Shown here in pieces: positions 1-9,624 of a stretch of DNA of 64,000 bases. Below the pieces are notes generated by a model, which saw only the letters and a program-made list of their open reading frames with translations, made no database searches and was not told the origin of the DNA. The stretch comes from Saururus chinensis (lineage: Eukaryota > Streptophyta > Magnoliopsida > Piperales > Saururaceae): the NCBI GenBank assembly GCA_035235625.1, contig CP141140.1, forward strand, positions 53,191,351 to 53,255,350. Direction: 5' to 3'. Each line of letters begins with the position of its first letter. Position 1 is the first letter of the stretch. Position numbers and translations under genes: made by a program.

Positions 1-836
1 ATAAACATAGATTTTGAAGACCCATTACCTGAACACTTGTTTTAGCTCGAATTGAAGAGTCACCCTTCTTGAAATCCTTGAAAACACAATTCAAAACTCT
101 AATAGGAATCGATTTACTCAAGAAATCCCTAATTAAATCTTAGATCTATGGCTTGTTGGTAGTAAAAATTGAATTTTGAATGTTAGGGTTTGTAGTAAAA
201 TACAAATCAGTAGCTTTTGATGGTCAAAAACAAATTGAATCAAAGAGAAAATGGTAGATTTGGAAGAATTTAAGAAGAAAACCATGGATTAGTACTTAAT
301 TAGAGTAAGTTTACCTTAATCGGCTTCTAATTCGGGCCTAAGTGGGGATTAGGCCAGCCCTCCTTCCTTAGCCTATTCCTAAAAACAGAAATGGCTCTGG
401 TTTGCCCTTTTATAGTAAGGGTTGGGGTATGCATGGGTAAGTTTTGGGGTGTAAATATGAAAAGTAGGCTAAAAATAGCTATTTTACAAATTTAAGCACT
501 AATCAAGCCTAATAAAATTCTGAAAATTTTTGTATAACCTTAGGTAGTTGTCTAAGTTCATTTGACACAAAAATAAAATTTTCGACGGTGGGGCCCACAG
601 GGGTCCCGCCAAAACCCTAATTTTTGGGAAAAATAGTAAAAATTCTAAAAAATCCTAAAAATTCACATTTGGTTTAAAATCACTTAAAACTACTAATATT
701 GAAGTTTATTTTGGTTAAAACCATCACAAATACTATTTATTTACGAAATTACCGAATAAGATCAGAAAATACGTAAATCTCACGATAACCAACAATTAAA
801 TAAAACCAAAACCAGTTTAGAGATGAGGGTCCTTAC
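1..836 (-). repeat. LTR (partial) of a second Ty3/gypsy-like element inserted in the first
   Basis: The integrase reading frame of the gypsy element to the right stops at 836, where the minus strand begins TGTAAGGACCC, a TG start typical of these LTRs. The sequence to the left has no coding capacity. A TATA-like motif (tataaaa on the minus strand, about 404-414) lies some 425 bp inside, a distance similar to the other LTRs of this window, so I read it as sense on the minus strand. The left end and the matching target duplication lie outside the window. Whether it is a solo LTR or the 5' LTR of a full element cannot be decided here. Confidence 0.6.
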
Positions 837-1203
837 AAGTTAAGCATCTCAAAATATATTCTCCTATATCCTTCTTCATTCCATTCCACCAAAAACTCTT
901 TTTTAAATCTTGATACATTTTTGTTCCTCCTGGGTGGATGGTATATCTAGAACGATGTGCTTCATGTAATAGGTCTTCCCTTAGCTCAGGAATTTCGGGT
1001 ATTACCAACCGTCCTTGAAATCGAATACCTCCATTAGAGCCCTGGGTAAAGTCAGATCTTTCGAGCAAAGTTTGCATTAGTTCGTCACTTTTCTGACCTT
1101 CAAGAATACGCTCAACTAGCACTGATTTTACTTTTATGTTGGCAATGAAAGATTTCTTGTTTCCAGATCGTAGCTCGGGTTGGAAACTTATTGTTTCTTC
1201 CAA
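837..1203 (-). pseudogene. Ty3 integrase N-terminal zinc-binding domain, truncated
   Basis: The frame encodes an HHCC domain: two histidines (HEAHR then IHPGG) followed by CLTC, with the FWW-GMKKDI segment typical of Ty3 integrases. Coding similarity ends directly after the second cysteine, where the foreign LTR starts; the last few residues (KDPHL and stop) are read from LTR sequence. The catalytic DDE core is absent. It lies just downstream of the RNase H frame with a short break at 1204-1209. Confidence 0.85.
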
Positions 1204-1818
1204 TAATTTTTATTCCTTATCAAGCATGGAGGTTAATCCTCCGGATTTACGACTTAAAGCATCAGCTACCACGTTGGCTTTTCCAGGATGGTACTTGATA
1301 GAAAAGTCATAATCTTTAAGATATTCGATCCACCATCTTTGCCTCATATTAAGATCACTTTGGGAAAATATATACTTTAAACTTTGGTGATCGGTGAAAA
1401 CTTCAAACATTTCCCCATATAGATAGTGCCCCCAAAATTTTAAAGCAAAAACTACTACTACTAACTCCAAATCGTGAGTAGGGTAGTTACCTTCATGTTT
1501 CTTTAATTGTCGTGAAGCGTATGCTATCACTTTTCCGTCTTGCATTAATACACATCCTAGGCCTCTTTTAGAAGCATCATTGTACACGACAAAACCTCCA
1601 CTGCTAGTCGGCAATGCCAAAACAGGTGCAGTTGTCAATTTTTCCTTCAGTTCTTGAAAACTCTGTTCACATGTTTCATCCCAAACAAATTTAACTCCTT
1701 TCCTTGTCAATTTTGTCAGGGGCAGGGCAATGCTCGAAAATCCATGGATGAATCTTCGGTAATAACCCGCAAGGCCTAAGAAGCTCGACATTTCATTCTT
1801 GTTTTTGGCCTTTCCCAT
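1204..1818 (-). pseudogene. Ty3 RT connection and RNase H domain
   Basis: 202 open codons. The segment starts in the RT thumb/connection ([16 protein letters not shown]), passes a hinge (PVLALP) and covers a Ty3 RNase H with the expected acidic residues: D in [12 protein letters not shown] in THDLEL, D in FTDHQSLK and D in VADALSRK. All four are present, so this domain alone could be catalytically complete. It overlaps the RT frame by about 40 bases in another frame, which marks a frameshift between RT and RNase H in this copy. Confidence 0.9.
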
Positions 1819-2458
1819 TTGATGACAGCTTCAATCTTGGTTGGGTCCACCGATACTCCATTCTTTGAAACGACGTGTCCTAAGAACACCACTTGTTCCA
1901 TCCAAAATTCGCACTTACCAAACTTGGCGTATAGCTTATGATCCCTTAATGTTTGCAGAACTACTTGTAAATGCACTCGGTGATCTTCTAAGCTACTAGA
2001 GTAGATGAGGATGTCATCGACAAACACGATTACAAACTTGTCTATAAGGGCCGAAAAACTCTATTCATGAGATCCATGAAGGCGGCCGGGGTATTTGTTA
2101 AACCAAATGGCATCACTAAAAACTCATAGTGACCATACCAAGTACGGAAAGCTGTCTTAGAGATATCCCCATCTCGTATCCTCAATTGATGATAACCTGA
2201 CCGCAGATCTATTTTGGAGAAAACTTTGGCCGTTTACAATTGATCGAACAAGTCATCTATACGAGGCAAGGGATACTTGTTCTTTACAGTGATGGCATTG
2301 AGAAGTCGGTAGTCAATGCATAACCTCAACGACCCGTCTTTCTTTCTCACAAATAAGACCAGTGCTCCCTAAGGAGAGACATTGGGTTGTATGAATCCTT
2401 TCTCAAGCAATTCCTGCAATTGACTTTTTAACTCTTTTAACTCCGCAGGAGCCATGCG
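1776..2458 (-). pseudogene. Ty3 reverse transcriptase, degenerate
   Basis: Continues directly from the gag-protease frame. The joint is a nonsense codon (taa) in the conserved SKAP-x-RMAP segment at about 2459. RT motifs follow in order: [18 protein letters not shown] and FGLTN, and, after a +1 shift near 2040-2055, the active-site FVDDILIYS at about 2000-2027. At least two more stops occur, one in place of the Trp that normally follows the proline of VSP. The enzyme cannot be made as one chain from this copy. Confidence 0.88.
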
Positions 2459-4147
2459 TTAAGGTGCTTTAGAGATAGGGCTTGTTCCTAGCATCAACTC
2501 AATAGAAAAATCTATCTCTCTTTTTGGTGGCAGACCAGAGAGATCCTCAGGAAAAACGTCAGAGAAGTCTTGTACTACTTCAATATCTTCCAACTTAATC
2601 GTTGAAGTCTCTTTGGTATCCATACTAGCAAGATAAGCTTGACATCCTTTAGTTAAAAGCCGACAAGCTTTGACTGTCGAGATGATACATGGCTTGGAAT
2701 GATCTTTAAGCCCATAAAAAGTAAAACTCCTACCTCCTTGTTCAAAGATCACCTTCTTCTGTTTACAGTCTACTAACACCCTGTTGTCAGCTAACCAATC
2801 CATACCTAATATGACATCGAAGTCGGTCATATTTAGGAGAATAAGGTCGGCCTCCCACTGGCGTTTCTCTAAGGATATAGGTACCCCTTGAAGAAATTTA
2901 TGAGCTAGAAACGTTTTTCCCATCGGGGTGGTCACTTCTAAGACATATCCTAAATTTAAAATAGGATAGCCAAGACTCGAAGCAAAATCGAAAGATATGA
3001 AAGAATGTGTCGACCCTGGATCTATCAAGATTTTTGCTAATTTATCCAAGACCAGAAGTGTACCTTGGATGACTGCGGTCGACGCTTGAGCTTCCTCAGC
3101 AGTAATTGTGAAGACCCGCCCTTGAGCTTTTGGTTTCTGCTCAGGTTTTGATTCTTCTTGTATTTCCCTCTTTGGGCAGTCTCTAACCTGATGGCCACGT
3201 TCACCACAGGAAAAGCACTTTCCTTCGGCACGATAACACAATCCAGATGGATGGATTTTACTGCACTGAGGACATTTTTCTAGCTTCCTTTCTCCCCTTG
3301 GCTGTGAAGGTAGTTCTGAGGGCTTTTGAAACTTACGATTATTCTGATTGTTAAACGTAAGTTTCCTTTTCCTTTCATCGGGTCGAAAACTATTATTTTG
3401 TCCTCGGTCTTTACGTCCAACCACAAATTCCATGTAGTCTTGCTCTAGGATAGAGGCTAGTTCTATTGCTTTGGCAAAAGTCGTGGGTTGATGGCCAATA
3501 ACTCTTCCTCGTAGTCCATTATTTAGGCCCCTCACAAACTTCCGTGCCTTCTTTAATTTCGTCGTGCAAAAGTCTAGGGCAAAATGTTGTAACTGTACAA
3601 ACTTGTTCTCATACTGGGTTACTGTTAAAGTTCCTTGTTGTAGATCTAGAAATTCTTTTTCCTTTCTTTCTTGGACGTGAGGAGGAAAATATTTGTCATA
3701 TAATACTTCTTTAAATTCCTCCCACTTAATATGATCACCGTCTAGAAAGAAATTTCTTTCTGCTATAGGCCACCAGAAAGCAGCTTCGCCAATCATAGAG
3801 AAAGTTGCTAGTGACACCTTACGATCATCGGGGATCTTCATTGCTTTACAAATCCGTTCGACCTCAAAGGTCCATCTTTCAGCGGCCTCAGGGCCGTCTT
3901 CCCCTGTGAATGCTGGTGCAAGCTTCTTAAAACTTTCCAACAAATTATCCTTTTCACCATGGATATTATCTCCCGAACTAGTCGAATGAATGGAATGATT
4001 CGATTGGAGTCCTTGAGTCATTCTTTGCATTAATAAGTCCAAGAAGTGTGTCATAGGATCTCCCGTTGTCAAAGTGACCGGTGTAGTAACATTCGGTGGA
4101 GTTGAGCTACTTGCCGATTGAGCATCGCTACCATTAACGTGCATCAT
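2459..4147 (-). CDS. Ty3/gypsy gag-protease polyprotein (562 aa, open)
   Basis: One open frame of 562 codons starting MMHVNGSDAQ. Order: a short Ser/Thr-rich N-terminus; the retrotransposon gag core (about 70-240, with GEAAFWW); a basic linker; two zinc knuckles (CPQC-SKIH-C, then the canonical CFSCGERGHQVRDC); and an aspartic protease with LIDPGSTHSF and downstream VILGMDWL. The final residues run into the N-terminal RT linker (REIDFSIEL), where a stop codon cuts off RT. The intact frame contrasts with the broken pol. It lies 198 bp downstream of the accessory ORF in element orientation. Confidence 0.93.
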   Translation of the reverse strand: MMHVNGSDAQSASSSTPPNVTTPVTLTTGDPMTHFLDLLMQRMTQGLQSNHSIHSTSSGDNIHGEKDNLLESFKKLAPAFTGEDGPEAAERWTFEVERICKAMKIPDDRKVSLATFSMIGEAAFWWPIAERNFFLDGDHIKWEEFKEVLYDKYFPPHVQERKEKEFLDLQQGTLTVTQYENKFVQLQHFALDFCTTKLKKARKFVRGLNNGLRGRVIGHQPTTFAKAIELASILEQDYMEFVVGRKDRGQNNSFRPDERKRKLTFNNQNNRKFQKPSELPSQPRGERKLEKCPQCSKIHPSGLCYRAEGKCFSCGERGHQVRDCPKREIQEESKPEQKPKAQGRVFTITAEEAQASTAVIQGTLLVLDKLAKILIDPGSTHSFISFDFASSLGYPILNLGYVLEVTTPMGKTFLAHKFLQGVPISLEKRQWEADLILLNMTDFDVILGMDWLADNRVLVDCKQKKVIFEQGGRSFTFYGLKDHSKPCIISTVKACRLLTKGCQAYLASMDTKETSTIKLEDIEVVQDFSDVFPEDLSGLPPKREIDFSIELMLGTSPISKAP

Positions 4148-4345
4148 CTAGACATGGATTAATAGCATCAAGATCTTTAAATAAAACAAGCCTACTTCAT
4201 AGCAACCTTGTAATGTAATTACATCACTCAAAAACTACATTAGCTATTTACATAATAAAACCACTCTTAGTGCACATCAAAATTGTTCCTACAGAACTAT
4301 TTACTAGAGATATTTACAAACTTTCTTCTCTAAGTAGTTAAGACT

Positions 4346-4771
4346 TTAGAGAGGAAAGGTCTTTGCTTTAGGGCACTCAAAAAAAAAGTGGGTCATACGC
4401 CCACAAAAAGTGCACCGATCGGGCATTCCATGCCTTCCGGTTTCCTCCCCTTTGAGGAGACGTTGGACACTTGGCTCTTCCACCCATTCAACTTCAGGTG
4501 GGGGCAGTTCATTCAAGTCAAAGTCCATTATATTTTCAAGGTCATCCTCGTCAAAATTTTCACCTTCTTCCTCTTCCAAGGAGGGGTCTTCTTCAGACTC
4601 TTCTCCTGGAGTAGGCGAGTCCGGGATAACAATTACTTCGTCCACATCACTATTTGCAGGTGAACCAGGGACGTAAAAGACTTCAGAATCTTCTAAGTCC
4701 GAAATTTCAATGGGTGTTTCATCCTCATGGTACATACTCTTGCTACAACTTCCTTCCATTGGAAGCGGCAA
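4346..4771 (-). CDS. Accessory acidic ORF with CCHC knuckle, upstream of gag
   Basis: 141 codons lying between the PBS and gag, in element sense. Residues 21-30 (IEISDLEDSE) and 46-52 (VIVIPDS) look like SUMO-interaction motifs: a hydrophobic beta strand followed by Asp/Ser. Residues 57-78 are strongly acidic. Residues 85-90 read DLNELP and match the plant DLNxxP EAR-repressor pattern. The C-terminus has a perfect CX2CX4HX4C knuckle (C120, C123, H128, C133), distinct from those of gag. Some plant Ty3 elements (Ogre/Tat) carry an extra ORF before gag, but I do not recognise this protein. The frame is intact while pol is broken. The true start may be M5 (MEGSC). Function is not established. Confidence 0.7.
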   Translation of the reverse strand: MPLPMEGSCSKSMYHEDETPIEISDLEDSEVFYVPGSPANSDVDEVIVIPDSPTPGEESEEDPSLEEEEGENFDEDDLENIMDFDLNELPPPEVEWVEEPSVQRLLKGEETGRHGMPDRCTFCGRMTHFFFECPKAKTFPL

Positions 4772-4943
4772 TTTACAAGCAGTAAAATGATAAAGATTGC
4801 TTGACAGATATGTCTTATGTCAGGGCATCGACATCTGTTTAACTTCACATAGAAATTCATTAAGTAATTTCAAATAGGAAACATACGATAAAATATTAAT
4901 AATTGTATTGACTGATTTAATTACTTTTTAGTAGACAGTAGAA
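4772..4943 (-). other. Untranslated leader of the Ty3 element
   Basis: Sequence between the primer binding site and the accessory ORF. No ORF or repeat is seen in it. Confidence 0.6.
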
Positions 4944-4960
4944 CCTTGGCTCCGATACCA
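4944..4960 (-). promoter_or_regulatory. Primer binding site (initiator tRNA-Met type)
   Basis: The minus strand reads TGGTATCGGAGCCAAGG, two bases after the LTR end. It matches the common plant PBS complementary to the 3' end of initiator tRNA-Met (TGGTATCAGAGCC) with one substitution in the first 13 bases. This fixes the LTR/internal boundary and the orientation. Confidence 0.9.
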
Positions 4961-4962
4961 AC

Positions 4963-6585
4963 TGTAACGTCCCTCATATTTTTAAATAAAAAAAACATTT
5001 TTTTTGAAAACATAACAAAATTTAATTACAATTGCCAAGGATCACCATGTACTAAAACAGTAATTACAACACACTATGTATTATACAAAGATTTCCAAAA
5101 ATGGGCATCACATGCCCTTATACATCAGTCAGTACAATAATTTACATAAAGTACAAAAAAATAGTACAAGACTGTAAATTAAGGAAACCCTTCGTCAACT
5201 CCGTCAGATTCGAGCGATATACCTGCAGAATCTGGGGTGGGTGAGTAAAATCATACTCAGTAGGTCGAATTAAGTTCTAAGAATATGCTTCATGCACGTA
5301 AGAAAATATTGTGTCCTCTTTCTTTTGAAATCATTCAGAAATCTGAAAAACACAATCACAGAACGTCGCGATACCAGATGACTTACACCCGCACTCATGG
5401 GGCAACGAGAGACAGAAAAGAAAGGAATTTACCCATGATATCCCAGTCCTATGCACGCCAGATGCCAAATTTGGCGGTATCCAAAATCATAATAATTCTT
5501 AGTTCTGAGGAACCGAGAACTATCCAGACGGTATGATTACCCAAAACTCAGAGAAATTTTTGAAAAGAGGACATGATTTTAAAGACAGCTTTGTTTTCAT
5601 AAAAGCAGCAGAAAACTCTTAGCAAAACTTCGACGAGTCAAAATCTCGGCATACGATTAGAATTTAAAGCTACCTACCGATAACGCATGCGAAGTATAAG
5701 AGAACTCCCTCATAGAAGATCCTTCCTTCAAGTAGAAAATTTGACAGAATAACGGTACCAACGCGTAGAGCACCATCGCTTTAGTGGGGTATGGCTTTTG
5801 AACGGGCTGAAATAGGTGTAAAATGGTCCAGAAACAGTAAAAGAAGTGAAAGGGAGAGTTTAGAGAAGGGGCATATTTTTCGAGGTCTTAGAGGGGTCAC
5901 CTTGGGAAAATAACCTTTCCGGTGCATAGAGCACCCTCGATTTAGTTGGAAACGGGTCTTGGATCACGTAATTTAGGCTTAAAATGGGTCAGGAATGAGG
6001 AAAACAGTGAAAGGGGTTGAAAATCGGAAGCTTGGTGAAACACTGGCCGGAATGGCCTATTTATAGGCAAGAGAGGCAGTGGTTTCCGGTGGGCGCCCAC
6101 CGGAGCCGCCGCAAAAAATGGGCGGCGCCCGTTGGCGCTGCCGCAGGCTGTGGGCACACGTGACGAACGCGCCTTCTTCATGTCGAACGCGCACCCATCG
6201 CGCATTTGTCACATGCGATGCGTGCATTCGGCGCACGCCGCGCGGCATACGCCGCGCCGAGCCGCCGATTATTTTATTATTATTATTTAATTTCTATAAA
6301 ATTTCAAAAAATCGTAACTTCCTATCCCGAACTCCGATTTGCGCATTCTTGGTACCGTTGAGTTCGTATTCATGAGCCCTATGATACTAGACCACTTATG
6401 GATAGGTTTACCCCTAATTCTAAAGTGGGTCTTGCCAGTTTAGAGCATGCTTCTCGAGGCCATAACATTTGTTCCCGGTCTCAAATTTTTGTATTTTTGA
6501 CTAATTAAGCTTGTCTTAATGGGTTATAATTAGACTTAGGAAAAATAATAAAATTTATAAAATATCAAAAAATAGGGTTATTACA
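4963..6585 (-). repeat. 5' LTR of the Ty3 element, 1,623 bp
   Basis: On the minus strand it starts TGTAATAACCC and ends GGACGTTACA, giving TG...CA ends within a short inverted TGTAA/TTACA. The PBS follows after two bases. A TATA box (cctataaatagg at 6056-6067) lies about 525 bp inside, so U3 is short and R-U5 is about 1.1 kb. The outer flank (6586-6590) is GTTAT, a possible 5-bp target duplication whose partner is out of the window. It contains the shared LTR motif at 6331-6352. Short ORFs inside are not credible genes. Confidence 0.9.
6056..6067 (-). promoter_or_regulatory. TATA box in the Ty3 LTR
   Basis: cctataaatagg on the minus strand, inside a GC-richer U3/R segment of the LTR. It is the likely core promoter of the element. 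Confidence 0.6.
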
Positions 6586-6599
6586 GTTATAGGTTAACC

Positions 6600-6955
6600 C
6601 AGTGTTTTAAATTTTTTTGCTTCAAATGGGATTCGAACTAACGCTAAGTTAAAGTGATTAGAAAACCTTACCCACTGGGCTACAACATTTTTTATATACA
6701 TATGTCTATTAATATTTTAATTACATATTTATCTACTTTATAATGCGGGATTAAAATCAAGGCCATGATAGAAATGCATATGCACTCTACCCAGTGAGTT
6801 ACGATGATCTTGTGGGAATGTTATACTTAACATTGTATTTAATCTAATATATGGGAAAATCAGATCAACCCGGGTTGACCTGCGATTGAACCCAATTAAC
6901 CCGGCCCAGCAACCAATCCAGGTCAATATTGGTCGAGGCGGTTTTTAAAACACTG
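6600..6955. mobile_element. hAT-like MITE containing two tRNA-like modules
   Basis: The 356-bp segment begins CAGTGTTTTAAA and ends TTTAAAACACTG, a perfect 12-bp terminal inverted repeat. It is flanked by ggttaacc (6592-6599) and gtttgacc (6956-6963), which agree at 6 of 8 positions, as an old 8-bp hAT duplication would. Inside, on the minus strand, 6686-6628 carries an A-box-like TAGCCCAGTGGG and a B-box-like GTTCGAATCCC at tRNA-like spacing. A weaker second copy is at 6804-6746. A related right end recurs at 27733-27818. No protein is encoded. Confidence 0.55.
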
Positions 6956-6963
6956 GTTTGACC

Positions 6964-7212
6964 TTTACATAGTGAGATTAACCTTAAACTCATTGAGGAG
7001 TTTTTTGGTAATCTCACAAGTTCTAAACACACTTAGTGATACTTTTTCACATATATGCTATAACACAACATCTGGGTTCACATTGTTGGTTGTCGAAAGA
7101 GTCTCATCTTTATCTATTACATTTACTAGCAAATCTTTTCTTATACTTTTATTTCTTTGCCTCATTAGTTTGCTTTTTGGTTGTAGATCTGCATATATTC
7201 TTCTTAGGCATA
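6964..7212 (+). other. Leader region ahead of the first copia gag
   Basis: No LTR matching the sequence downstream of 11635 is visible here, and no PBS. The 5' LTR of the copia element seems to be lost or diverged beyond recognition. Confidence 0.4.
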
Positions 7213-8060
7213 ATGGCATCTATAATGGTTGTTGTTGAGCTGAGTAAGACTGAAAAACTCAACAACACCAATTGTGTGACATGGAAGAGAAGAATTCACC
7301 ACATTTTATTGCTAGAAGGACTCCCACATGTCTTGGACACCATAGAGGTTTGTCCTCCTGAAAACTGCTTTGCAGCTCTTAAAAGAGCTTATGACAAGTT
7401 TGAGGAGGATGGCCTTAAGGGTAGGACAACAATACTCACCTTCATGAGCCAACGATTGAGATGCTTTTCGAGAAGCACTCAACAACCAAATATATGTTTG
7501 AGGCAGTTGTTAGGAGGTTTGGAGAGCATACAGAAGCCCATATCAGGATGTTGCAAACGCGGTATCAAAATATGAAGATGAAGGGTAGTAATAATATGTT
7601 GGAGCTCATTAATGTTATTTCCCTCACTAAGAGTATCTTGAAAATGCTTAATAACCCTTTGGGTGAAGGCATTCAAGTCTCCACTATTATAAAAAGTCTT
7701 CCCAAGTCTTGGAAAACTATGGTAATAGCATTAAACATGATTGATAAGATATTAACTCTGAATGATCTCACTACCAAGTTTGGCTTAGAGCAGGAGAGAA
7801 TAGATCATATAAAGGGCTTAGATGCATCAGCCAACCTGGTTCAGCATGGCTCTAAGAAGGGTGGTCCAGGACCTTCCAAGAACAATGACTACAAAAAGAC
7901 AGCAAGAAGCCTCAAGGTAAGGGAGGCAACTCCAAACCTAAAGGGGCATGCTTTAAATGTAGCCAGATGGACCATTTCAAAACAAATTGTCCTAACAAGG
8001 GTCAAGGCAATAAGGATTAGGCAAGTAGAACCAAGGCAGTTGAAAAGAGCAAGGACATAG
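7213..8060 (+). pseudogene. Copia #1 gag (frameshifted)
   Basis: Starts MASIMVVVELSK at 7213 and continues as a UBN2/Retrotran_gag_2-type domain. A frameshift near 7460 moves the frame (FEKHSTTKYMFEAVV then LPKSWKTMVIALN). A CCHC knuckle (CFKCSQMDHFKTNC) is encoded around 7950-7993, but in a different frame from the preceding gag, so a second shift has occurred. The LPKSW segment and the knuckle identify it as copia gag. Confidence 0.8.
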
Positions 8061-8196
8061 TGTGCATTGTCACAGAGGCATTGATAGCAAATACTCATAG
8101 TAAGGCTTAGTGGTTGGACTATGAAGCTACTATGCATATTGTCATGGTCAGGAGTACTAACTTGACTGAATTTCCTTCTAAATAGCACATATATAC

Positions 8197-9252
8197 ATGG
8201 GGAACAACACCTACTGTGAGGTAGCTGATGTTAGGACATACAAGATTCATTTCCTCAAGGGGAATACCATAGTGCTGACTAATGTCCTATATGCTCCTTT
8301 TATTAGGAGGAACTTTACTTCAATCCTTCTCTTGGCAACAAAGGAATTTGAAATAAGGTTCAAAGGGAGTAAAGCCATCGTAGAAAAAGACAACAAGCTT
8401 TTGTTTTTTGCTAGTTTATTAGATAGAATTTATAAATTAGATGTAGATGACTATGCTTTATTTAATATTATGAGTAAGTATTTTGTGTGTGTTAGTGATG
8501 GTGATATGTTTATTTTGGCATATGCATTTATGTCATATAAACTTAACAAAATGCATAGGATTCCTCCCAATGACTACTCCCTAAAATATCTAAGAACCTT
8601 CGTGTGTGTGAGGATTGTCTCTCAGGCAAAATAAGTATACAACCCTTTCCTAAAGGTCAGAAAGCTTTTAAGCTCTTAGAAGTAATTCATTTTGATATTT
8701 CTAATCCTCTAAATGTCCAGACGCATAAGGGTATGACATATTTCATCATGTTCATTGATTATTTCTCTAGGTTTGGGCATGTTTATCTCAAGAAATGAAA
8801 GTCAGATATGTTTGACAAATTCAAAGAGTATAAGTTTGAAATTGAAATTCAGCTAGGTAGAACTATTAAAGTTCTTAGAACTGACAGAAGAGGTGAATAT
8901 ACTTTAGATGAGTTCAAGAACTATTTTGCTAACCATGAGATAGTTCACCAGCATACCCTACCTTATACCCCATAGCAAAACGATGTTATTGAGAAGTGTA
9001 ATAGGACTTTAAAGGACATGGTTAGGTCTATGTTTAATCACTATGAACTAGGAATATAGTTTTGGGGAGAGGCTCTAGGAACTGTTGTCTATGTGTTGAA
9101 TCGGTACCTTTGGGGAGAGGCTCTAGGCATTGTTGTTTATGTGTTGAATTGGTACCTACTAAGGTTGTTCAGAAAATACCATATGAATTATGGATAGGTA
9201 GATGTCCAAACTTATGTTGCCTTAGAGTGGTGGGGTCAAAGGCACATGCAAG
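8197..9252 (+). pseudogene. Copia #1 protease tail and integrase (degenerate)
   Basis: 8197-8634 shows the segment that precedes integrase (GNTIVLTNVLYAPFIRRNF). 8604-8798 gives CEDCLSGK and the first catalytic region (LEVIHFDISNPL, TYFIMFIDYFSRFGHVY). Beyond a stop, the second Asp region (LRTDRRGEY, about 8875-8900) and the Glu region (NDVIEKCNRTLKDMVR, about 8980-9020) are readable. Several stops break it. The reading ends in the integrase-RT linker, in KAHARD, where the foreign insert begins. Confidence 0.82.
9061..9156 (+). repeat. 48-bp tandem duplication in copia integrase
   Basis: Units 9061-9108 and 9109-9156 each begin tttggggagaggctctagg and end ggtacc, with a few differences between them. 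Each encodes a WGEAL-(G)-VVYVLN segment of integrase, which is normally present once. The period is a multiple of three, so the frame is kept. Confidence 0.9.
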
Positions 9253-9624
9253 AGATCTTAAGATTGACTTATACTTAATTTGGTCCACTATTTAGTGTCC
9301 ACAAGTTAGTTGAGTTCATGAACCCTATGTGATTATGGAATATTATACTACAATGACCAAATTTGAAGAAAGAACTTGTATCAATGACAAGAACCAGCTT
9401 ATAGGATGATCATCATAAAAAAGAATTTAAAGCTTCAATGAATTTCAACTCTTCTACCACTATGTAGAGTCTGAGGAGAACGCCATTGAGGACCCTCTTC
9501 TTTTGTGGCTGACTAGAGGCTCTGGCTTCTCTGTTTTGTTAGACCTTATGTTTGAAATTGGTTAGTTAAGCGCTCATAGTTCCTACCCAATCCAATTAGA
9601 TATGTGGTGATTCTCATTCATAGG
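9253..9624 (+). pseudogene. Inserted block with a serine carboxypeptidase-like exon
   Basis: In copia pol the linker sequence KAHAR (to about 9252) should pass almost directly to KLDPKT (from about 9630). Instead, 372 bp of foreign DNA intervene, flanked on both sides by gcaag (9248-9252 and 9625-9629). Frame 9440-9559 reads [15 protein letters not shown], then DPLLLWLTRGSGFS and LMFEI. This is the region around the GGPGCS motif of S10 serine carboxypeptidase-like proteins, with a nonsense codon and GGPGCS decayed to RGSGFS. A closely related copy is at 29051-29410. Confidence 0.75.

Larger units (their letters stand above)
837..6585 (-). mobile_element. Ty3/gypsy LTR retrotransposon, left part missing
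   Basis: Read on the minus strand, the order is LTR (6585-4963), primer binding site, accessory acidic ORF, gag with zinc knuckles and aspartic protease, reverse transcriptase, RNase H and the start of integrase. This PR-RT-RH-IN order is the Ty3/gypsy order. The element is broken at 836/837 by another LTR; the remaining integrase, any chromodomain and the 3' LTR are outside the window or lost. Gag and the accessory ORF are open, while RT carries several stops and a frameshift, so the copy is not autonomous. Gag style resembles plant Del/Tekay-type elements, but without the integrase C-terminus I cannot confirm a chromovirus. Confidence 0.9.

Noticed and set aside
6628-6804. Genuine tRNA genes
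   Set aside because: The modules are too short and diverged to fold as full tRNAs; only the promoter boxes are similar.
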